Assembly (NCBI RefSeq): GCF_001687365.1
Contig: NZ_LGLV01000007.1
Location: 186,001 to 250,000 of the forward strand
DNA length: 64,000 nucleotides
Reading direction: 5' to 3'
Source of the DNA: Pararhizobium polonicum
GTDB lineage: Bacteria; Pseudomonadota; Alphaproteobacteria; Rhizobiales; Rhizobiaceae
Positions 8,266 through 16,027 of this stretch are shown piece by piece. The notes beneath the pieces were generated by a model. The model did not search any database, had not been told where the DNA came from, and saw only the letters and a program-made list of their open reading frames with translations. The translations under genes were made by a program, and so were the position numbers. The number at the start of each line of letters is the position of its first letter. Positions within the stretch are counted from its first letter, which is position 1.

Positions 8266-10584
8266 ATGAAATCAAGTGAACAGAGCGCTCTTCCGACCGA
8301 GGTGTATCTTTCGTTCGTAAGCTCGCTCTACCAATATCGCCAGATGCTTTTGATCGGCATGCTCTCGCATGTCGTTACATTTTTGCTCGCCTTTGCGAAA
8401 ACCGCCGATTTCTTCTACTTCGGCTGCGCCACCGCCATCGCGCTGATCTGGGTGGTCCGCAGCATCGGGATGCGCCAGTTCGACCGTGAAAATCTCGCGG
8501 CGCTGGATGTCAAAGGCATTCGGCGCTGGGAAATCCGCTACAATGTGGGAGCCGTCTGCGCCACCATCACGCTTGGTCTGGCCTGCGGCTACAGCATCCT
8601 GATCAGCAGGGATCCGTTCGCGGAACTCGCCTGCGTTTCCGTGACGCTTGCCTCGATGGTTTCGCTCGTCGGCCGCAATTACGGATCGGCAAGGGCCGTC
8701 GTGGTGATGTCGCTGTCGGCCTGCGGTCCGATCATCATCGGCCTGCTGGGCCTGCTGGACGGATTCATGGCGCTGCTTGCGCTGCTGGTGGTGCCGTTCA
8801 TTCTGACGACATGGTCGATGGCGCGGGGCGTGCGCGAAACCCTGCGCAAGAACGTGCTGGCCGCCAGCGAGATTTCGATGATCGCCGGCCGTTTTGATCT
8901 CGCCCTCAACAATATGCCGCATGGCCTGTTCATGCTGGATGCGGACGATCGCATTCTGGTCGCCAACCGGCGGGCATGTGAGCTTCTCAATCTGGGCGAT
9001 CAGGCCCGCGTCAAGGATTGCCATCTCGATACCGTGCTGCGTTACGGTGTGCGCCACACGTTCCTTGAGCAGGATCAGGCAACGCAGGTCCTGAAACAGC
9101 TCGATCAATTGATGAAGGGGCTGCAGTCGCGCGCACTGATTCCGTTCTCCGACGACCTTTTTCTCGAGTTTTCGGCAAGCCAGCGCGCCAATGGCGGCGT
9201 CGTGCTGATCTTTGAAGACGTGACGGCGCGGGTGCGGGCGGAAAAGAAAATCCTGCAGATGGTCCGGTTCGATAGCCTGACCGGTCTGCCCAACCGCGAT
9301 TATTTCAGCGAGCTGGTCGCTAGCACGCTGGCCGAGGGCAAGCGCACGGGGCAGGCCGGATTCATGGTTCTCGATGTCGCCGAGTTCAAGCATGTCAACG
9401 ATACGCGCGGCCATGTGGTCGGTGACCGGTTGCTCTGCGCAATCTCGCAGCGGCTGAAAACGGTGACGGGCGACAAGGCCATCGCGGCGCGCCTGATGGG
9501 CGACGAATTCGTGTTGTTCTTTCCGAACGAGACAAACCGCCGTGCACTGGAAGAGCGCATAAGCGCCGTGCATACGCAGATGCGGGGCGTCTATGAGGCC
9601 GGTGGCTTCACCTTCAATATCTCGATGAGCGCAGGTTATGTGATTGCCGACAGCGCCGATTTCCGGCTGGAGGACATGCAGATCAAGGCGGATCTCGCGT
9701 TGTTCGAAAGCAAGAGCCGCGAAAAGGGAGGCTGCACCGCGTTCGAAGCGAAAATGGACGCGCATTATCTCGACCGGCAGAAGCTGAAGACCGATCTGCG
9801 CGAAGCCGTGGAAACCGGCGGGCTCTCGGTCGCATACCAGCCGATGTTTCTTGCCGACGGTTCGCGGATTGAATGCTGCGAGGCGCTGGCCCGCTGGACC
9901 CACTGCGAACGTGGCCCCGTACCGCCCGATGTCTTCATCCAGCTGGCCGAAGAGATGGGGGTGGTTTCCGAGATTACCCGGTTCATGCTGCGCCAGGCCT
10001 GCCTCGACTGCCTGAAGTGGCCCGGGCATATGGCCGTTTCCGTCAATCTCTCGGTTCTCGATCTGCGCAACAGCGAAATCGTCTCGATCGTCACGGATGT
10101 TCTTTCCGAAACCGGGCTGGACCCGTCGCGGCTTCACCTGGAGGTGACCGAAAGCTGCCTGATGGAAGAGGCCGCCAAGGTGCAGACGATTCTGCAGGAG
10201 TTGCGTGGCCGCGGCATCACCATCGCCATCGACGATTTCGGAACCGGATATTCCAGCCTCAGCTATCTCGATGCGCTGCCGCTGGATATCATCAAGATCG
10301 ATCGCTCCTTCGTGCGCAACATCCGTGAGGACGCGCGCCGTTTCAAGCTTCTGCGTGGCACGGTGAACCTGTCGCGCGAGCTGGGGTTGAAGATCGTTAT
10401 CGAGGGAGTGGAGACGAAGGATCAGCTGGCCCTGATCAACGAATTCAAATGTGCCGACCTGGTGCAGGGCTATGTGTTCGCAGCCCCCATGCCTTCGGCG
10501 GGAATCATCAGCCTCTCCGATACGCTTTTGAAAAAGACGGCCGTCCCGAAACGGCGCAACCGGCGCGTCGCTCCGGCGTTCTAA
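8266..10584 (+). CDS. Membrane-anchored GGDEF-EAL protein with PAS domain (c-di-GMP turnover)
   Basis: A 772-residue protein. Residues about 25-190 hold several hydrophobic segments (for example 'LLIGMLSHVVTFLLAFA'). A PAS-like region follows at about 205-310 ('ALNNMPHGLFMLDADDRIL'), then GGDEF (about 330-495) and EAL (about 515-760). The GGDEF signature is M411-G-D-E-F415, with Met in place of the first Gly. The EAL domain looks intact: EAL at 539-541, 'EVTES', 'IDDFGTGYSSL', 'IKIDRSF', 'IEGVET'. Net phosphodiesterase activity, with the GGDEF half degenerate or regulatory, is my inference. ATG 8266 is preferred over the TTG just before it because GAGG lies at 8258-8261. Confidence 0.93.
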   Translation: MKSSEQSALPTEVYLSFVSSLYQYRQMLLIGMLSHVVTFLLAFAKTADFFYFGCATAIALIWVVRSIGMRQFDRENLAALDVKGIRRWEIRYNVGAVCATITLGLACGYSILISRDPFAELACVSVTLASMVSLVGRNYGSARAVVVMSLSACGPIIIGLLGLLDGFMALLALLVVPFILTTWSMARGVRETLRKNVLAASEISMIAGRFDLALNNMPHGLFMLDADDRILVANRRACELLNLGDQARVKDCHLDTVLRYGVRHTFLEQDQATQVLKQLDQLMKGLQSRALIPFSDDLFLEFSASQRANGGVVLIFEDVTARVRAEKKILQMVRFDSLTGLPNRDYFSELVASTLAEGKRTGQAGFMVLDVAEFKHVNDTRGHVVGDRLLCAISQRLKTVTGDKAIAARLMGDEFVLFFPNETNRRALEERISAVHTQMRGVYEAGGFTFNISMSAGYVIADSADFRLEDMQIKADLALFESKSREKGGCTAFEAKMDAHYLDRQKLKTDLREAVETGGLSVAYQPMFLADGSRIECCEALARWTHCERGPVPPDVFIQLAEEMGVVSEITRFMLRQACLDCLKWPGHMAVSVNLSVLDLRNSEIVSIVTDVLSETGLDPSRLHLEVTESCLMEEAAKVQTILQELRGRGITIAIDDFGTGYSSLSYLDALPLDIIKIDRSFVRNIREDARRFKLLRGTVNLSRELGLKIVIEGVETKDQLALINEFKCADLVQGYVFAAPMPSAGIISLSDTLLKKTAVPKRRNRRVAPAF

Positions 10585-10690
10585 GCCAGTTGCGCAGCCG
10601 CCATTTCATCCGGATTGCAAGCTGTGAGACCTTGTGGCCGCGCTGTGTTTCAAGGTACTGCGCAGGTGGTTTATGCCTTCGTAATTTAGC

Positions 10691-10731
10691 ATTAACGATC
10701 TGTTAACCTTAACAAATGGTTTATCGTTAAT
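10691..10731. promoter_or_regulatory. Tandem CtrA-type boxes within a nested palindrome
   Basis: TTAA-N7-TTAA occurs at 10692-10706 (followed by CC), an exact match to the alphaproteobacterial CtrA consensus. A second site, TTAA-N7-TTTA at 10709-10723, has one mismatch. The block is bounded by ATTAACGAT (10691-10699) and ATCGTTAAT (10723-10731), a perfect inverted repeat. It lies about 40-80 bases before the FeeM-like gene in an AT-rich patch. CtrA binding is predicted, not shown. Confidence 0.6.
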
Positions 10732-10769
10732 ATTTTATTAAAACATTGTGAGGTGCCTCCGTTTGCAAG

Positions 10770-11552
10770 ATGAATAGCCCGCGAACAGGGGCATTCGACG
10801 ACATGAAAGCGGAGCAGCAGAACAGGTTTTCAGAGCGATTGCTCGCGCTGTTGGACCATGTGGAATACCGGCGGGTAGAATCGGGGGAGGACATGGAGGA
10901 TGTCGCCCGCATTCGTTTCAAGGCCTACAAGATGGCCGATATCCTGCCCTTGTCCGGCACGACGCTGATCGACGACATCGATTTCGACAGCCACGCCTAT
11001 GTTTTCGGGATCTATTTCGAGGAGCGGCTGATCAGTACGGTGCGGGTGCATCATGTGACCCCGCAGCACAGGGTAAGCTCCTCGGGCTCGATCTTCGGCG
11101 CGGAGATCAATGGTTTTCTCGATGCCGGCATGTCGCTGATCGATCCGGTCCGGCTGGCGGCCGATCCAGAAATTCTCAAGGAAATGCCGGCCATCCCCTA
11201 TCTCACCCTGCGTGTCGCCACCATGGCGTCCGAGCATTTCGATGTCGATCGCTGCCTGTCCCTCGTCAAGCCGCAGCATGCGGCCTTCTACAAGCGGGTT
11301 TTCGATGCCGACACGATCGTCTCTCCACAGAAGAACTGTGGCGCCTACAAGATCGATCTGACGCTGCTCGCCGCCCGCGTCCGCGAAATCCGGCCCTGGC
11401 TCTACACCCGGTTTCCGTTCTTCGATTCAGAGCCGTTCGAGCGGCGGATGATGTTCGGCGACAGCCTGGAAACGCAGCACACACCGCTGACGATTCTGCC
11501 GACCGCGCGGCTGGCACTGACGACGCAGAGCCGTTCGCGCAGCCAGGCCTGA
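10770..11552 (+). CDS. FeeM-like N-acyl amino acid synthase / GNAT-type acyltransferase
   Basis: A 260-residue soluble protein resembling the FeeM family, which joins acyl chains from acyl carrier protein to an amino acid and shares a fold with acyl-homoserine lactone synthases. Supporting stretches are 'VARIRFKAYKMADIL' (residues 46-58), 'YVFGIYFEERLISTVRVH' (77-94), 'SLIDPVRLAADP' (122-133) and 'PYLTLRVATMASEHF' (143-157). Such enzymes make long-chain N-acyl amino acids that may be signals or membrane lipids. ATG 10770 has only a weak upstream GAGG; ATG 10803 is an alternative. It is probably monocistronic, between CtrA-type boxes and a terminator. Family call is from memory of the domain pattern. 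Confidence 0.7.
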   Translation: MNSPRTGAFDDMKAEQQNRFSERLLALLDHVEYRRVESGEDMEDVARIRFKAYKMADILPLSGTTLIDDIDFDSHAYVFGIYFEERLISTVRVHHVTPQHRVSSSGSIFGAEINGFLDAGMSLIDPVRLAADPEILKEMPAIPYLTLRVATMASEHFDVDRCLSLVKPQHAAFYKRVFDADTIVSPQKNCGAYKIDLTLLAARVREIRPWLYTRFPFFDSEPFERRMMFGDSLETQHTPLTILPTARLALTTQSRSRSQA

Positions 11553-11582
11553 TCGGGTTTCCATGTCAGGCATTCCCGATGC

Positions 11583-11622
11583 CAGGCAAAGGCTTATGCA
11601 CGGGTCTTTGCCTGCGGTTTTC
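11583..11622 (+). terminator. Rho-independent terminator after the FeeM-like gene
   Basis: CAGGCAAAG at 11583-11591 pairs with CTTTGCCTG at 11606-11614 (nine perfect pairs, 14-base loop), followed by CGGTTTTCG. It begins 31 bases after the FeeM-like stop codon. Confidence 0.6.
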
Positions 11623-11776
11623 GTTGCGTTTGACCGTGGCTTTGTGTATGGCCGCTATATGCAATCGGTGCCGCAGGGCACGCCGGATGCACATAGGATG
11701 GATTTGAGACGAGATGCGGTGCTCGCCGTTGCAACCACAGGGCAGAGCGCAGCTGAACTTCAGGGAGATATGGACG

Positions 11777-12001
11777 ATGGCTGAACATCATTCCGGACCG
11801 GCCGAAACGGGTGCGCCGATGGATTATGCCGAACACGAGAAGACCTACAATTTCTTCCTGGAAGGCACGAAAATCGTCACGATCTTCTGTGTTGCGCTGC
11901 TGATCGCCATGGCTGCCGGTTTCTTCACCAGCGCCGGTTTCTTCACGGCCCTCGTTCTCTTCATCCTCCTCAATGTCGCCGGCTTCGTGCTGCTGCGCTG
12001 A
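11777..12001 (+). CDS. aa3-type cytochrome c oxidase subunit IV
   Basis: A 74-residue membrane peptide of the bacterial aa3 oxidase subunit IV family (COX4_pro_2). The N-terminal 'MAEHHSG' and 'MDYAEHEKTYNFFL' are typical; residues about 32-73 are strongly hydrophobic and could form one or two helices. It associates with the proton-pumping oxidase in the inner membrane. ATG 11777 follows AGGGAG at 11762-11767; the frame opens earlier but the extra residues are not family-like. It is encoded apart from the oxidase genes, as is usual in rhizobia. Confidence 0.88.
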   Translation: MAEHHSGPAETGAPMDYAEHEKTYNFFLEGTKIVTIFCVALLIAMAAGFFTSAGFFTALVLFILLNVAGFVLLR

Positions 12002-12028
12002 TCGGCTTTCCCACGTTTTGACGAGGCC

Positions 12029-12055
12029 GGCACTTGGGAGTGAGGTGCCAGTTTT
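12029..12055 (+). terminator. Probable terminator after the oxidase subunit IV gene
   Basis: GGCAC at 12029-12033 pairs with GTGCC at 12045-12049, followed by AGTTTTCCC. The stem is short, so this is tentative. Confidence 0.4.
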
Positions 12056-12061
12056 CCCATG

Positions 12062-12079
12062 GCCCGGCAATTGCCGGGC
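12062..12079. repeat. 18-base perfect palindrome GCCCGGCAATTGCCGGGC
   Basis: An uninterrupted 18-base palindrome lies between the oxidase subunit gene and the transhydrogenase operon, flanked by CCATG and ATGG that extend the dyad with one extra base. No T-run follows, so it is not a classic terminator. It could be an operator or a dispersed repeat. Confidence 0.5.
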
Positions 12080-12194
12080 ATGGCATGTATTGACGCCGGG
12101 CCGATAACGGTTCTGCGCGAGACTATCGAGTGTGCGGGATATCGGATCATCGGCCTTGCCGTGGTCCGCAAGCCCGTCTCAGGGAGGAGAACCT

Positions 12195-13352
12195 GTGGCA
12201 GATACCGTATTCATACCCTTGGAGACATCCGCCGGTGAAAGCCGTGTTGGCGGCTCGCCCGACAGCGTCAAGAAGCTGAAGACGCTGGGTTTCGACGTCG
12301 TCGTTGAGGCGGGGGCCGGCACCTTGTCGCGTATTCCCGACAGCGAGTTCGAGAAGGCTGGTGCACGGATCGGGTCAGCGGCAGATGCCGCGAGTGCCGA
12401 TGTCGTGCTGAAGGTGCGGCGTCCGTCGTCCGCCGAGGTCGCGGGCTACAAGTCCGGCGCCGTCGTGCTGGCGATCATGGATCCCTATGGCAACGAGCAG
12501 GCACTGGACGATATGGCCAATGCCGGCGTTTCCGCCTTTGCGATGGAACTGATGCCGCGCATCACCCGGGCGCAGTCGATGGACGTGCTGTCGAGCCAGG
12601 CCAATCTGGCCGGCTACCAGGCGGTGATCGATGCGGCCGCCGAATTCGACCGGGCGATGCCGATGATGATGACGGCGGCAGGCACCGTTCCGGCAGCCAA
12701 GGTCTTCGTCATGGGCGCCGGTGTTGCCGGTCTGCAGGCGATTGCCACCGCCCGCCGTCTCGGCGCCGTCGTCTCCGCCACTGATGTGCGTCCGGCCTCC
12801 AAGGAACAGGTCGCCTCGCTCGGCGCCAAGTTCATCGCGGTCGAGGACGAGGAATTCAAGGCGGCCGAAACTGCCGGCGGCTATGCCAAGGAAATGTCGG
12901 CCGCATACAAGGCCAAGCAGGCCGCGCTGACGGCCGAGCATATCGCCAAACAGGACATCGTCATCACCACCGCGCTGATCCCGGGCCGTCCGGCGCCGCG
13001 GCTGATCACCCGCGAGATGCTGAAAGCCATGCGGCCCGGCTCGGTCGCCATCGATCTCGCCGTCGAGCGCGGCGGCAATGTCGAGGGGGCCGTGGCCGAT
13101 CAGGTGGTCGAGATCGAGGGCGTCAAGGTCGTCGGGTATCTCAATGTGCCCGGTCGTATCGCAGCGTCGGCGTCCGCACTTTATGCCAAGAACCTCGTCA
13201 CCTTCCTCGAGACCATGGTCGACAAGGAAACCAGGACGCTCGCCCTCAACCTTGAGGACGAATTGGTCAAGGCAACGATGCTGACGCATGGCGGCACGAT
13301 CGTGCATCCGAATTTTGCACCGGCGCCGCTGGCAATCGCAGCAACAGCTTAA
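12195..13352 (+). CDS. pntAA: NAD(P) transhydrogenase subunit alpha part 1
   Basis: A 385-residue soluble NAD(H)-binding domain I of the proton-translocating transhydrogenase. It contains 'FVMGAGVAGLQAIATARRLGA' (dinucleotide fold), 'PASKEQVASLGAKF' and 'RPGSVAIDLAVERGGN'. The start is GTG 12195 behind GGGAGGAG at 12183-12190. It heads a three-gene operon (64 bases to the next gene). The enzyme uses proton-motive force to reduce NADP with NADH. The split of the alpha subunit into two genes is normal in alphaproteobacteria such as Rhodospirillum. Confidence 0.97.
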   Translation: MADTVFIPLETSAGESRVGGSPDSVKKLKTLGFDVVVEAGAGTLSRIPDSEFEKAGARIGSAADAASADVVLKVRRPSSAEVAGYKSGAVVLAIMDPYGNEQALDDMANAGVSAFAMELMPRITRAQSMDVLSSQANLAGYQAVIDAAAEFDRAMPMMMTAAGTVPAAKVFVMGAGVAGLQAIATARRLGAVVSATDVRPASKEQVASLGAKFIAVEDEEFKAAETAGGYAKEMSAAYKAKQAALTAEHIAKQDIVITTALIPGRPAPRLITREMLKAMRPGSVAIDLAVERGGNVEGAVADQVVEIEGVKVVGYLNVPGRIAASASALYAKNLVTFLETMVDKETRTLALNLEDELVKATMLTHGGTIVHPNFAPAPLAIAATA

Positions 13353-13416
13353 AAAGATTGGAGAGGGCGATGCCGGCACTTCGGGGAGAAGTGCGGCCGC
13401 CCAAGGGAGATGTTTG

Positions 13417-13827
13417 ATGGCGAATGAGCTTCTCGACAAGGCGATCGGCGACCTCGACCGGGCGGTCGAAGCGGTGCGCACGGCGGCCGAATATGTGCCG
13501 GATGCGGCCGGCAATGTGGTGCACGGGCTGTCGGGCGGTGCGATCGATCCGTTCGTCTTCCAGCTGGCGATCTTCGTCTTGTCGATCTTCGTCGGCTATT
13601 ACGTCGTCTGGTCGGTGACACCGGCGCTGCACACGCCGCTGATGGCCGTCACCAATGCGATTTCCTCGGTCATCGTCGTCGGCGCTCTGCTGGCGGTCGG
13701 TATCTCGGCGTCCGGCCTTGCCACCGGCTTCGGCTTCGTGGCGCTGATCCTCGCCTCGGTGAACATCTTTGGCGGCTTCCTGGTCACCCAGCGCATGCTC
13801 GCCATGTACAAGAAAAAAGACAAGTGA
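13417..13827 (+). CDS. pntAB: NAD(P) transhydrogenase subunit alpha part 2
   Basis: A 136-residue membrane subunit. After a soluble N-terminal segment of about 45 residues come hydrophobic helices ('PFVFQLAIFVLSIFVGYYVV', 'SSVIVVGALLAVG', 'FGFVALILASVNIFGGF') forming part of the proton channel. ATG 13417 follows AGGGAG at 13404-13409. Only ten bases separate it from pntB. Confidence 0.95.
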   Translation: MANELLDKAIGDLDRAVEAVRTAAEYVPDAAGNVVHGLSGGAIDPFVFQLAIFVLSIFVGYYVVWSVTPALHTPLMAVTNAISSVIVVGALLAVGISASGLATGFGFVALILASVNIFGGFLVTQRMLAMYKKKDK

Positions 13828-13837
13828 GGCTGCCGTC

Positions 13838-15238
13838 ATGAGTGCCAATATCGCAGCCTTCCTCTATCTGGTCTCCGGCGTCCTGTTCATCATGGCGCTG
13901 CGCGGCCTGTCGCATCCGACCACTTCGCGCCGCGGCAATATCCTCGGCATGGTCGGCATGGGCATCGCCATCGTCACGACGCTCTTGCTGGCGACGCCGT
14001 CGTTCGGGGGCTTCGTGCTGATCGTTCTCGGCCTTGCCATCGGCGGCGGGGCAGGGGCCTATATCGCCCGCTCGATCCCGATGACTTCGATGCCGCAGCT
14101 GGTGGCCGGCTTCCACTCGCTGGTCGGTCTTGCCGCCGTGCTGGTCGCAGCCTCCGCACTCTATACGCCGTCCTCCTTCGGGATCGGCGAGATCGGCTCG
14201 ATCCATGCGCAGGCGCTGGTCGAAATGGCGCTCGGCGTCGCCATCGGCGCCATCACCTTTACCGGCTCGATCGTCGCCTTCCTGAAGCTCGACGGCCGTA
14301 TGTCGGGCAAGCCGATCATGCTGCCCTTCCGGCATGTCATCAATATCGCGCTTCTGGCGCTCATCGTCTTCTTCATCGTCGGTCTGGCGGCGTCCGAAAG
14401 CCATTTCGACTTCTGGGCGATCGTCATTCTGGCCCTGACGCTCGGCGTTCTGCTGATCGTGCCGATCGGCGGCGCCGACATGCCGGTGGTCGTGTCGATG
14501 CTGAATTCCTATTCCGGCTGGGCGGCTGCCGGCATTGGCTTTACGCTCGGCAATCTGGCGCTGATCATCACCGGCGCGCTGGTCGGCTCGTCGGGGGCGA
14601 TCCTGTCCTACATCATGTGCAAGGGCATGAACCGCTCGTTCATCTCGGTCATCCTCGGTGGTTTCGGCGGCGATGCGGCAGCGGCTGCCAGCGATGACGG
14701 CGTGAGCCGTACCGTCAAGCAGGGCTCTGCCGACGATGCCGCCTTCCTGATGATGAATGCCTCCAAGGTGATCATCGTGCCGGGTTACGGCATGGCGGTC
14801 GCCCAGGCCCAGCATGCCGTGCGCGAGCTTGCCGACAAGCTGAAGGAAAACGGCGTCGAGGTGAAATATGCCATCCATCCGGTCGCCGGCCGCATGCCCG
14901 GCCATATGAACGTGCTGCTTGCCGAAGCCAATGTGCCCTATGACGAGGTGTTCGAACTCGAGGATATCAACTCCGAATTCGCCCAGGCCGACGTGGCCTA
15001 TGTCATCGGCGCCAACGACGTCACCAATCCGGCAGCCCGCGACGACAAGACCTCGCCGATCTACGGCATGCCGATCCTCGATGTTGACAAAGCCAAGACC
15101 TGCCTGTTCGTCAAGCGCTCGCTCGGTTCCGGCTATGCCGGCATCGACAACACGCTGTTCTACAAGGACGCGACCATGATGCTGCTCGGCGACGCCAAGA
15201 AAATGACCGACGATATCGTCAAGGCAATGGCGCACTGA
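13838..15238 (+). CDS. pntB: NAD(P) transhydrogenase subunit beta
   Basis: A 466-residue subunit with an N-terminal membrane half of about eight to nine helices (residues about 4-260, including 'GFHSLVGLAAVLVA' and 'ADMPVVVSMLNSYSGWAAAG') and a C-terminal NADP(H)-binding domain III ('IIVPGYGMAVAQAQHAVREL', 'YAIHPVAGRMPGHMNVLLAE', 'VIGANDVTNPAA'). All expected motifs are present and the length is normal. It is last in the operon, and a strong terminator follows after 28 bases. Confidence 0.97.
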   Translation: MSANIAAFLYLVSGVLFIMALRGLSHPTTSRRGNILGMVGMGIAIVTTLLLATPSFGGFVLIVLGLAIGGGAGAYIARSIPMTSMPQLVAGFHSLVGLAAVLVAASALYTPSSFGIGEIGSIHAQALVEMALGVAIGAITFTGSIVAFLKLDGRMSGKPIMLPFRHVINIALLALIVFFIVGLAASESHFDFWAIVILALTLGVLLIVPIGGADMPVVVSMLNSYSGWAAAGIGFTLGNLALIITGALVGSSGAILSYIMCKGMNRSFISVILGGFGGDAAAAASDDGVSRTVKQGSADDAAFLMMNASKVIIVPGYGMAVAQAQHAVRELADKLKENGVEVKYAIHPVAGRMPGHMNVLLAEANVPYDEVFELEDINSEFAQADVAYVIGANDVTNPAARDDKTSPIYGMPILDVDKAKTCLFVKRSLGSGYAGIDNTLFYKDATMMLLGDAKKMTDDIVKAMAH

Positions 15239-15266
15239 GCGTCCACGGCACTGGCAGCCCGATACG

Positions 15267-15297
15267 AAAAATGCCCGCCGGTGAAGCGGGCATTTTT
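15267..15297. terminator. Strong bidirectional terminator between pntB and the DUF992 gene
   Basis: A 12-base stem pairs 15267-15278 with 15286-15297 around a 7-base loop, with A-run and T-run ends. It can stop the pnt operon (+) and the convergent DUF992 gene (-). Confidence 0.85.
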
Positions 15298-15317
15298 GCG
15301 ACTGGGGGCCGGGACGG

Positions 15318-15797
15318 TCAGATCGCGGCCGGCGCCAGCGTCATTTTCTCGACGCCAACGGCGATGTTGAGGCCTTCCTGCACCTGAACATTGACCGGCT
15401 GCAGCATGAAGGCCTTGTCCATTCCGCCGCCGAGAACCTTGGCGCCGGCACCGGCGGCAAAGCTTGCATCGGCACCGATACCGTAATAGGCGCCGCTCAG
15501 CGGGAAGTTGGCGTCGCTGGCGCCGGTCTTGGCCAGTACGTCCCAGATCATCACGCTCTTGCCGGTCTGGCCGAGATCGACGCCGAATTTCTCGATTCTG
15601 CCGTCATAGAGCGCAGCGGGGCCGCCCGCTGCCGAGGTATAGGTGCATCTCAGCGCCTTTTGCGAGGTGACGATCATGCCGACGCCGCCTTCCGAGCCGC
15701 AGACCAGCCGGCCAAGGGTGACATAGTTGGCAGCGCCCGCAGGCACGGTCCATACGGCGGCCAGGGCGGCTGCGGCGATGATTGTGCGTTTCAGCAT
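15318..15797 (-). CDS. DUF992 domain-containing secreted protein
   Basis: A 159-residue protein. Residues 1-22 form a clear Sec signal peptide ('TIIAAAALAAVWTVPAGA'), so the mature protein is periplasmic. The mature part is typical DUF992: 'LGRLVCGSEGGVGMIVTSQKALRCTY' with two cysteines that may form a disulfide, then 'YGRIEKFGVDLGQTG'-like and 'GAYYGIGADASFAAGAGAKVLGG' segments. The function of the family is unknown; it is widespread in Rhizobiales. Confidence 0.85.
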   Translation of the reverse strand: MLKRTIIAAAALAAVWTVPAGAANYVTLGRLVCGSEGGVGMIVTSQKALRCTYTSAAGGPAALYDGRIEKFGVDLGQTGKSVMIWDVLAKTGASDANFPLSGAYYGIGADASFAAGAGAKVLGGGMDKAFMLQPVNVQVQEGLNIAVGVEKMTLAPAAI

Positions 15798-15965
15798 TGT
15801 TCTTACTCCTGTTCGGGCCGGGCGCCTGCGCGTCGTGGCGGCATACCCGTTCCCGTCATTCGGTCTTGCGCACGGATGTCCGATCGTTTCGGATATCCGC
15901 GCGCGGATGACGATCGGATAACGGTCCGCATGGCGGATGGTTCCGTTTGGCCGGGAATGGCAGGC

Positions 15966-15996
15966 AACAAAAAACCCGCTGCGGGAGCAGCGGGTT
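15966..15996 (-). terminator. Terminator after the TPR lipoprotein gene
   Basis: Arms AACCCGCTGC (15973-15982) and GCAGCGGGTT (15987-15996) form a 10-base stem with a 4-base loop; on the minus strand it runs into TTTT. It lies 31 bases after the stop of the TPR gene. Confidence 0.8.
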
Positions 15997-16027
15997 CGAT
16001 ATCATTCGGCGGCAGGTAGCGGCTTTT

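Noticed and set aside
7883..8275. Minus-strand frame of 130 residues upstream of the GGDEF-EAL gene
   Set aside because: No ribosome-binding site or family match; it covers the leader hairpins of the plus-strand gene.
15900..16000. Possible small gene between DUF992 and TPR genes
   Set aside because: The stretch is explained by the TPR gene's terminator and the promoter of the DUF992 gene.
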